Position numbers and translations under genes: made by a program. From Venturia oleaginea (taxonomy: Eukaryota > Ascomycota > Dothideomycetes > Venturiales > Venturiaceae), in NCBI GenBank assembly GCA_013176395.1, contig JABMLP010000006.1:744001-808000 (forward strand): a stretch of 64,000 bases of DNA, written 5' to 3'. Below the pieces are notes generated by a model, which was given only the letters and a program-made list of their open reading frames with translations, made no database searches and was not told where the DNA came from. Positions 56,003 through 64,000 of this stretch are shown piece after piece; the first letter of the stretch is position 1, and every line of letters begins with the position of its first letter.

Positions 56003-57844
56003 ACGTAATCCACCATCGAGCAGTACACACCACCGAGTGGTACACATTTTCGTATCCTCATCGATTAACCCACAATGCCACCACAACTAGTCAATACAAA
56101 GGCCCAGAAAGAGGGTCAACTACTCCTTGCTCATGACGCTTATTCGAAAGGCCATTTTCCAAGTATTCGAAAGACCGCTGATGCCTATTCTGTCCCATTT
56201 ACTTCCCTTGCCTCCCGCCTCCGCGGACGCGCTTCACGCGTCGATTCGCGCTCAAATTGCCAAAAGCTTACGGATACGGAAGAGGAGGTCGTTGAGCATT
56301 GGATACTATCTATGGATGAAAGAGGTTATCCATTGACCGTTACTGGGGTACGCGATGCGGCAAAAATCGTTCTCGAGCAGCGTGTAGGCTCAGATTGCAA
56401 AATCGGTGTCAATTGGCCTCAGCGATACATCAACCGCCGCCCTAGCCTCAAATCGCGATATTCACGCAGCTACGATAATCAAAGGGCAAGATGCGAAGAT
56501 CCAGCCCTTGTTGGGGCCTGGTTTCGGCTTGTACAAAACACAATCGCTAAATACGGCATCCTCAATAACGATATCTACAACTTGGACGAAACTGGCTTTG
56601 CAATGGGCCTTGCAAGTACCTCACGCGTAGTTACTACCTCAGATAGGCGTGGCGGACCCCCTCAATTACAGCCTGGCGATCGCGAATGGGTTACGGCAAT
56701 CGAATCGATCAATGCGCTGGGTTGGAGCCTCCCGCCGATGGTGATCTTCAAAGGCAAGGTACATATATCATCTTGGTACGAAATCAACAATCTACCGCCT
56801 GATTGGACAATCGCTTTGAGTACAAATGGATGGACTAATGACAAGCTTGGATTACATTGGTTAAAAGAGGTTTTCGAGCCAAATACAGCTGCAAGAAAGG
56901 TTGGTAGTTATCGACTACTAATTCTGGATGGCCACGGCAGCCACGCAACGCCAGAATTTGATCAATTTTGTGCAGACCGGATGATTATTACTCTTTGTAT
57001 GCCACCGCATTCATCACATCTTCTTCAACCTCTCGATATTGGTTGTTTCTCGGTCCTCAAGCGTACCTACGGCCACCAAGTCTCGGAATATATGAGGCTT
57101 GGCATAAATCATATCGACAAAATTGAGTTCCTTCACGCCTTTAAAATTGCTCGAATTAGTGCCCTCACACTAAGCAATATTCAACGCAGCTTCACTGCTG
57201 CCGGTCTCGTACCTTTTGATCCAGATCAGGTACTTTCAACCATCCAGATTAGGCCATCTACCCCTACAGCGCCCTTGGCCGCAAACCAAGAGCAATGGCA
57301 ACCAGAAACACCTCAGAATCTAACCTAGTTAGAGCTGCAGGTAGCTACAATCAAAGGCTATCTTAAGAGACGTTCAAAAAGTCCACCAAGACCAACAGAT
57401 CAGGCCCTTAATCAGCTTGTCAAGGGCTGCCAGATCGCGATGCAAGGCGCCGCTTTACTAGCTGCGGAAAATGAGAAATTAAGGGCTGCAAATGAGAGGC
57501 AGAAGCGAAAGAGGCAACTAAAAAGGAGATATATTAGTCAATCAAGCGCTTTAACTGTTGCAGAGGGCTCAAGCTTACTTCATCTTTCTAAAGAAGCTTC
57601 GGTTATCAGCAGTAACCAGGTTGATCAAGAGCCTTATATTGAGGAAGAACCACCAAATGAAGAGGAGAACATTGTAATTACTTGTTTTATTTGTCGCAGT
57701 GGTGACCGTTTTGCAATCAACTGTCAGAAATATAGATAGGAATATTTAAAAATGAGAGATTTATTGGTGCATAATAGAGTAATTGATGAGGATACGAAAA
57801 TGTGTACCGCTCGGTGGTGTGTACAGCTCGATGGTGGATTACGT
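56003..57844 (+). mobile_element. Fot1/pogo-like DNA transposon, near full length
   Basis: 1,842 bp with long terminal inverted repeats of about 65 bp. The left end reads ACGTAATCCACCATCGAGCA, and further in ACACATTTTCGTATCCTCAT; the right end is the reverse complement with only a few changes. TA duplications lie at 56001-56002 and 57845-57846. The first bases (ACGTA) match those of the element at 40941, so the two belong to related subfamilies. One transposase gene fills it. The high similarity of the two terminal repeats points to fairly recent insertion. Confidence 0.93.
56075..57739 (+). pseudogene. Fot1/pogo (DD35D) transposase with one internal stop
   Basis: The N terminus has the helix-turn-helix PSIRKTADAYSVPFTSLASR and a CENP-B-type second domain. 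The catalytic aspartates are present: NLDETGF, LDGHGSHATPEFDQ and LLQPLDIGCF, with 35 residues between the last two, as expected for pogo/Fot1. At 57326-57328 a TAG interrupts the frame after ETPQNLT; the same frame continues as LELQVATIKGYLKRRSKSPP to a C-terminal Cys cluster (CFICRSGDRFAINC). The catalytic core lies before the stop, so a truncated enzyme might still be made. It is the best reference in this window for what the two shorter copies have lost. Confidence 0.85.
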
Positions 57845-57958
57845 TAATAGGATCCAGGTCAGATCACGTGATGGCGCGACGACCTCTGGTAAAATCGCGT
57901 TGTAGGCGCCAAAAGCTTCTCCTTTCTTTCACCCTCGACATCTTCACTTCTCTCAACC

Positions 57959-58072
57959 ATGGACGTCGGACCGACGAAGATATTCGTCGACCTTAAAGGC
58001 GACATCGTCCTCATTGTGGGTGAAGATGAAGCATGTCGCTCTATCAAGATAAGTGCAGAGTTGTACACGTGA
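57959..58072 (+). pseudogene. Possible fragment of a BTB/POZ-domain gene
   Basis: A short frame starting MDVGPTKIFVDLKGDIVLIV resembles the first beta-strand of fungal BTB domains (DIVLIVGED followed by a basic strand IKISAELYT). It ends at TGA after 37 codons, though GTGAGA at the same place could be an intron donor. A CT-rich promoter-like stretch precedes it. The rest of a BTB domain was not found downstream. It may be a gene cut or decayed after the neighbouring transposon inserted. Weak evidence. Confidence 0.3.
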
Positions 58073-58341
58073 GAAGGCCGTCGTACAAACCATCGTTGAG
58101 CATCCATAAGGTAGCATCGAGACTGGAGACCTGATCGTGAAACGAATACAATCGTCGAGAATGATAACAACTTTATTGACTCTCGTGGGTCAGATTAAGG
58201 ATTCTCGACGTGGCAATTCTTAAGAGGAAGAAACGTCTTGATGTCCACTCCATGGTGTAGACTTTAGGCAAACATTGTTATTAAAAACGCCTCCCGTATG
58301 CCACCTCCCCAAACACGCGACTCAACACCAGCATCCCATTT

Positions 58342-59137
58342 CTACATCCCATTCCCAGCCCACCTCTTCTCCTCCGCCTTCGCCTCCTCAACATCCCTCT
58401 CCTTATTCCTCAGCCTCGGCGGCGGCGTCATCTGTGGCGTCGAGTCAATAGGCGCCGCACCAGGCAACTCCGTAAACTGAATCCCATCCGCAGCAGGCAC
58501 AGGCGGCGCGAAGGGATCAGGGGCCGTATCCCCCGTCGGCAACCCAACAGGCACAGTAATCACCACCGCCGTTCCATTCACCGTGATGGTTGTTGACGTC
58601 TTTGATCTTGTGGCTCGCGAGCAGTAGCCTATTTCGACGCAGTTGAGGCCGCCTATCCCTTGGCCGTAAGGGGGTGTGAATTTTGGTTTTGTGGGGGCGG
58701 TGGGAGCGGGCGAGGGGACGGTTTGGGGGGCGCCGGGGCATTGTTTTGGAATTGGGGAGGCGCATTGGCGATTGTTGCGGTACCAGCAGAACATTTCGGC
58801 CTGGTTTAGGCAGGCGCAGAGCTAGGGAGTTGTTAATTAGTCTGTTAGTTTGGAAGTTTGAGGTGTGGAGAAAGGGGAAAGCTGGTCATCTCGAGGCCAT
58901 CGTCTAGAAAGAGACAGCGGATTCATGCTCGATGGTTCAATGACACAGCGCGAGTAGTCAACGTCCTTCTCATGAGAGACCACATACCGAGCCTTCGTCC
59001 AACCTGTGAGATGGACACTGCGAGCTGGCCGTGTCACATGGACACGGCTTATCCTGCCTCTTCACCTGCTGCAAACCCCCATGCGAATGACAGGCCACAA
59101 ACACAGCCAACGAAATAAAAGAGAGTAAGTACTTCAT
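58342..59137 (-). CDS. Secreted protein with Cys-rich N-terminal domain and Pro-rich tail, 209 aa
   Basis: Two exons, 58988-59137 and 58342-58821, separated by a 166 bp intron (GTATGT donor, CTAG acceptor). Exon 1 gives a signal peptide (MKYLLSFISLAVFVACHS) and the start of a cysteine domain (CPCDTASSQCP). After splicing it continues as GSLCACLNQAEMFCWYRNN and ASPIPKQCPGAPQ. The cysteines lie mainly within the first 80 mature residues. The remaining part is Pro/Thr/Ala-rich with one more Cys pair, ending in a charged segment, so it is likely a cell-wall or extracellular protein. No named family recognised, though the CAC-LNQAE pattern looks conserved. Function unknown. Confidence 0.75.
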
Positions 59138-60035
59138 CCTGAAGTCAAAGAGGCAAGCACAAACGAATGACTAGTGTAAGAAAAAGACAGTAGCGGTTGT
59201 GATGATCAGCAACCGCTAGAACTTGGGATGAACGTCCAAGGAACAAAATGATCGACGGCACACGATTCAATCAGTACGCGTGTGTACTCTGGACATCACC
59301 ATGTATTTAATGCGGTTCCTAATTCCAAGCGGACCGTCCTATAATCTAACCTCTACACGTAAATTGGGCTATGGGATGGGGACGACAAATGGTCGGTGAG
59401 ACCCTGATTTTGATGGCCGGCCCAGACACTCAGAGAATTGTGTAATGGCCATGACTGGGGTCTAACGGTACTCCGGTGAATTGGGAACGAGATTCTTGGA
59501 TTGTCCTAATCTAAATATAGTAGTTCTTGATTCTGGTTTCGAATTGATGGATGAAGGCACATGGTCGGGTGCCGAGCGAGCGAGTTTTTGTCAGTCTCCG
59601 AGGGAACTTCAAATAAATACCTTGCTGCCCTAACGGTCCATTGGCATCAGACCAGACACAGTTCCAAACTTTGACAATGGTGCTGATGTGCACCATCTCA
59701 GCGTCCCGAAATCCATCTTGTCCAAACTTTCGACGCCTTCATCGTGACGTCGCAGTGGGCAAGCTGGGATTTCCCGGTGAATATGTGGTGGATATTCCGT
59801 ACCTACGCAAGCAAGTGCGAATTCTACTTTATGTGAAGAGAATCGCTCTGCGCAAACGCGGAAGGCCAACGAGTCTGGCTGTTACGGGCGGAGGTAGGTT
59901 CCCGTTCCCATGATGGTCAGAAACTAGTTCCCACGTATACATCGACCTCTTAAGATGAATTTTCTTTTGTTAAGCAAAGCGCACTAGGGTATTGAACTGA
60001 CCTTAATCATACTACATCATCAAGCACATCAAACG
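59138..60035. other. Gene-free region left of the copia element
   Basis: About 900 bp. I looked for the 5' LTR or a plus-strand gag N terminus that an inversion model would place here and recognised neither. Only short non-specific frames occur. Confidence 0.45.
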
Positions 60036-62105
60036 TTACCACTTATCTTTCATTTCACTCCGGTTGGTCTCCAGGTCCCAACCAAGCTCCTCGCTCCTTT
60101 TCTCCATGTCCACTCCCACATGATCGATTGATTTTGAGGTTGGAACCTCATCAGTATCAAAGAAGACATTATCAACCATTGAGTCAAGCTCCTGGAAGCC
60201 AAAACCTGATTCTGTTGTGACTTCTGTACTGCTAATTGGTGATGATGGCACACTGACATCTAAGTGCATGCTTGTGAGGCTGGGAAGTGGTGTTAGAACC
60301 TCAATGAAATCAGTCACCCTCTCAGAAACACCAAGTACATTGACATAGTGATGTTTATAGAGGTGGTTCTGGTCGAATTTGACGTCTCTTGTGCGAATGA
60401 CTGTGTGCTGAGATGGAATCCATATATTGTAGATTCCTGTAGACTCATAACCGACGTAATAGCCAATGAATGCACGAGGTTCCATCTTCTTGAGGCGACG
60501 AGATCTGGGTATTTCTTTGTTAAGGCAATATGCCAAGGAGCCAAATCTGATCAGGTGACGGCCATCAGGTTTGCGATTGAACACATACTCATATGGTGTT
60601 TTCCATCCCAATGAGGCTGGCGGGGTGCGATTGAGGAGGGTTGCAGCATATGGCATGGTAGTTGGCCACATATTATGAGGAAATCCGGCGGCCTCAATAA
60701 GGCTTCTTGACACGGTGGTGATGGATCTCCCTGCTCTTTCTGCCTTGCCATTCTGGGCCTGAGTGTCTGGTGCAGATGGCTCTCTGATGATGCCACGAAT
60801 ACGGAGTTCATAGTCAAAAGCATCATCTTTGAAGTCATCAGTCTGAATGTACTTGACCTTGAAACCCCAGTTTAATTCGATAATGTTCAAATGTTCTACC
60901 AAAACCTCTCGGTAGGATGACTTTTTGGCGTGACTTGCACAGAGATGGAAGCGAGATAGTGTGCAGAGAGTATGGCAAGTATAGAAGTCATTGTTGTAGC
61001 CTTCATCGTGATGGATCCAGTCAAAGGCAATTCGCTCAAATTGCTTTGAAACTGGTGTGCTTCTCTCTGGATAACGAGAGACTTGACGAGTCATCTTTGA
61101 TAATGCACACGTTTGGCAATCCGTAATACACTGTGGTGCAGTTGATTAGTCAGTGATGATGATACCATTGACATTGTCCTCAAGGTGGGACATAGTCTCC
61201 TTCGAAATATGGCCATAGATCTCGTGAATGGCCTTGCCATCAACTGATAATGGAGGCTTTTGACGAGCTGACTTTCGAACGGTGGTGAATGAGGTAGATG
61301 GAATCACCCTCTGAGGAAGTGACTCCGGGTTTTGTGATGCTACAAACATAGAACTTTCTCTCTTGAAAAGGATAATAACTTCTCCTTGAGCAGTGGCGAT
61401 GGCTCCAGCGTTGAAATCCACCAAAAAACCCTTATCAAGGAGCTTTGCCAGGCTCAATACATTGGTAGCATAGCCAGGGCAAAAAAGTATTCCTTCCAGA
61501 TGAGCGTTGCCCTCACCAAATGGAGTTTGTACAGTAAATGAAACCTTGCCCCGGGCAAAGATTTCAGTAGATCCAGTGCCTGAAACAACTGACTCTCCTG
61601 GAGAGCCATCTGAGGTCGCCGAAAAGATAGATGGATTGTTGGTAATATGATCTGATGAACCACTGTCAAGGAACCATAAGTTGCGGTAACTTGAAGTGGA
61701 TTCAGTGATGAATGAGACTGCCATTGGAGTTGATGTCACTCGAGTGGCAAGTGCAAAGTTAGGCTTTCCGGATGACTTGATAGAATCCTGGGTTGTGGCC
61801 GTGGTGGTAGAGTTTTGACGAGTAACCCATCGATCCATGTGGTTCTTATTAAGAGCATCTGATGGTGTCTTCAATACAGTAGCAACTTTGGTGGCAGCAG
61901 AGACATCAGACCTCCATTCAGGTGTCCTCAATTCAGGATGAAGGTGACGGCATTGGCTGAACCATTCTTTGGCACCACAGACACAGTCCGGAGGTGACTT
62001 AGAGGGCTTGGACCCTCCAGGTAATGATGGTTGATGGCCATTGAGGGTTGCTGTTTGAAATGATGTGTGTGATGAACCTTTGCGATAGGAGTTGCTGTGG
62101 GACAA
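60036..62105 (-). pseudogene. Copia gag-protease-integrase half with an internal stop
   Basis: Reading right to left: a gag zinc-knuckle-like CVCGAKEWFSQCRHLHPE, the retroviral-type protease motif LWFLDSGSSDHITNN, then a GAG-pre-integrase segment (HEIYGHISKETMSHLE), a zinc-binding CITDCQTC, and the integrase core, with the catalytic residues in FDWIHHDEG, YIQTDD and NGKAERAGRSI. A TAA at 61146-61148 interrupts the frame between the pre-integrase and the zinc-binding part; the frame is otherwise open. No ATG starts the open region at its right end, where it meets the reverse-transcriptase half. Confidence 0.85.
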
Positions 62106-64000
62106 CTTCCAACTCCATCTGTCACTGCTGCGGGTGCGGTTATTTCGCCAACTGATGAGTCTCCTCTCTCCTCTACACCAGTATCACCAGTCAATCCAGA
62201 TCCAGCTCTATTTGCAGGGCCATCAGGGTCATCATACACGATGGAATATGGTCCAGAAAAGACGATTCTGAGCGACGAAATTCTCACCACCAAGCGTGTC
62301 AGGAATCAATGTCATATTGGGCTTCTTACCACCACTGAAGATCTATCTGGTGTTACTTTAGGACTCACTCAAGCCCTATCTTTTGCCTCTGAGGTGAAAA
62401 AGGTCCTGGTCAGTTCATTGCCTCCGCCACCAAAGCACTGGAAGGCGATGCTCAAACACCCTCACCACCAAGGATTCCTTAAGGCAACTCAGAAAGAGCA
62501 TTCACGGATTAATGACCAAGGTACCTTTGAGCCAGTTGCATTACTACCTGAGGGCCATACAGCGATTCCAACTATGTGGGTTTGGACATACAAGCAAGAT
62601 TCAGACGGATTCCTGGTATCATACAAAGCTAGATTGGTAGTCAGAGGCGATCTACAAGTCACTTACGCAGAGACCTCTGCAACTACCTTGGCCGCCAGAA
62701 TCTTCCGTGCACTTATGGCCATCATCGCTTATTTCGGACTTGAAATGAGACAGTTTGACATTGTCAATGCATTCATCAACGCTATACTTGGAGATCTGGT
62801 ATTCATTACCTATCCAGATGGCTTCCCTAGACCACCTGGTGGCTACATACGTCTCCGAAGAGCGTTATATGGCCTCAAGCAATCACCATATCTCTGGCAA
62901 CAACACTTCACAAAGACCCTCCTCAAACTCGGACTCAAACTAGTTCCTGGAATCGATTGTCTCTTTACAAATGGCGGCCTCATTGTGCTGTTCTTTGTAG
63001 ATGACATTATTGTTGCTTGCCCTCCCTCTCAAATGCATCTTTTGAATGACTTTGAGACCGCCCTAGCCTCAGAATACGACATCAAACGGCTTGGTGAACC
63101 TCAATACTTCCTCGGGATTCGGATAATCAGGAACCTCAATGATCGCTCAATTGCACTCGTTCAAGATGCTTATATTGAAAAGATTTCTTCCCGATTTGGC
63201 CTAGACCATGGCAGAGATACCTGGTCACCAATGCCTGCAAGAGACCTTCCAAAGAATACATCAAAAGCCTCTCATTCTGACGTCCTCAATTATCAGATGA
63301 AGGTAGCCTCAATTGGTTTCGCTGCATACATCACCAGGGGCGATGTTGCCAAGGCTCATTCATTGCTTTGGGAGCATCTGCAAAACCCTAGCAAAGACCA
63401 TATTGACGCTGCCAATCAGTGTATTCGCTACTTATGGACCACCAGATTCTACGGATACCAATACAGAGGTGACTGTGACGCCACTGACTACTTTGTATGT
63501 TCATCCGATGCCAGCTTTGCAGATGACTTGGATACCAGACGTTCATCTGAAGGCTTCACCTTCTTCCTTTTCGGTGGAATCATCGATTGCAAGGCCATTA
63601 AACAAAAGACTGTCACTACCAGTTCCACGGAAGCAGAGTTACTCTCTCTAAGTTCAGCCGCACGCGAAATGATGTGGTGGAATCGATTCTTTGAAGCTAT
63701 TCAGTGCAACCTCCACCAGGGCAAGACTACCATCTTTTGCGATAATTGTCAAACCATCAGGCTTATGATGGATGACTCTCCTAAATTGCAGACCAAACTA
63801 CGCCACGTCGACATTCATCGCAGTTGGCTCAAAGATCAGGTTGCACTCGGAAATATCAATATTGAATGGCTTCCTACCAATGCCATGCCAGCAGATGGCC
63901 TCACCAAAATCCTCACGCCTCAAGCGCATTCACACTTCATCAAACTGCTCAGAATGGTGGACCCTGAGGAAGCCATCAAAGCCCTGAATGAGCCATTCAA
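62076..64000 (+). CDS. Copia reverse transcriptase-RNase H half (partial, continues past window)
   Basis: One uninterrupted open frame over 1.9 kb, running off the right edge. It begins with a low-complexity linker like that between integrase and RT. RT motifs follow: WVWTYKQDSDGFLVSYKARL, the FDIVNAFINA block, ALYGLKQSP, and the catalytic FVDDI box. The RNase H region contains SSDASFADD, TVTTSSTEAELLSLSSAARE and CDNCQTI. The frame has no damage visible, so this half looks young. There is no ATG at its start; in an intact element it would be part of the polyprotein. Confidence 0.88.

Larger units (their letters stand above)
60036..64000. mobile_element. Ty1/copia-type LTR retrotransposon, rearranged, partly outside the window
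   Basis: Holds all copia parts, but in two opposite orientations. The gag zinc-knuckle, protease and integrase regions are on the minus strand (60036-62105) and reverse transcriptase and RNase H on the plus strand (62076 to the window end). A normal element has these in one direction. No LTR could be defined inside the window; the right end lies beyond it. Confidence 0.8.

Noticed and set aside
62755..63987. Three short plus-strand frames in the 62.7-64 kb region
   Set aside because: They are out of frame with the uninterrupted reverse transcriptase-RNase H frame and are shadows.

Overview
The window is a piece of a filamentous ascomycete (Pezizomycotina) genome. Most protein-coding genes are interrupted by short spliceosomal introns of about 44-70 bp with GTRNGT-type donors, CTAAC-like branch sites and YAG acceptors. 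The gene set is fungal: a GH76 mannosidase of the Dcw1/Dfg5 type, a fungal ABC-C transporter, cysteine-rich secreted proteins, a HET-domain remnant, and Fot1/pogo and Tc1 transposons. Three unusually long introns sharing one sequence in a single gene look like introner-like elements. Such elements are known from Dothideomycetes (Capnodiales), so that class is my best guess for the host, as inference only.

Layout. 0-17 kb is a metabolic and transport block: a divergent acyl-CoA carboxylase pair (biotin carboxylase, cut by the window edge, and carboxyltransferase), a Baeyer-Villiger type flavin monooxygenase, a GH76 protein with an in-frame TAG, an MFS exporter and a full-length ABC-C transporter. 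17-31 kb is gene-poor: a few hypothetical proteins, degenerate AT-rich DNA and a degenerate minisatellite near 28 kb. 31-39 kb holds an alpha/beta-hydrolase-like gene with one frame break, a Golgi-type glycosyltransferase with a DxD motif, a broken HET gene and GDP-mannose pyrophosphorylase subunit A. 39.7-43.6 kb is a three-level nest of DNA transposons: a Tc1-like element holding a Fot1/pogo element that holds a second Fot1/pogo element, each with terminal inverted repeats and TA target duplications. 43.8-55.7 kb has a GDSAG esterase, a small cysteine-rich secreted protein, a dynamin-like GTPase with the introner-like introns, a cupin protein and the mismatch-repair gene PMS1. 56-58 kb carries a nearly intact Fot1/pogo element. 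58.3-59.1 kb encodes another secreted cysteine-containing protein. 60-64 kb is a Ty1/copia retrotransposon whose gag-protease-integrase half lies opposite in strand to its RT-RNase H half.

How genes may work together. The carboxylase pair shares a 309 bp intergenic region and probably forms one biotin-dependent enzyme. The adjacent monooxygenase and two exporters could be a small accessory metabolic cluster, but no synthase backbone gene is visible. Several genes carry single-base frame breaks (near 1.12, 32.28, 40.30, 48.47 and 48.82 kb). These may be pseudogenization or assembly indels and should be resolved before function is assumed.
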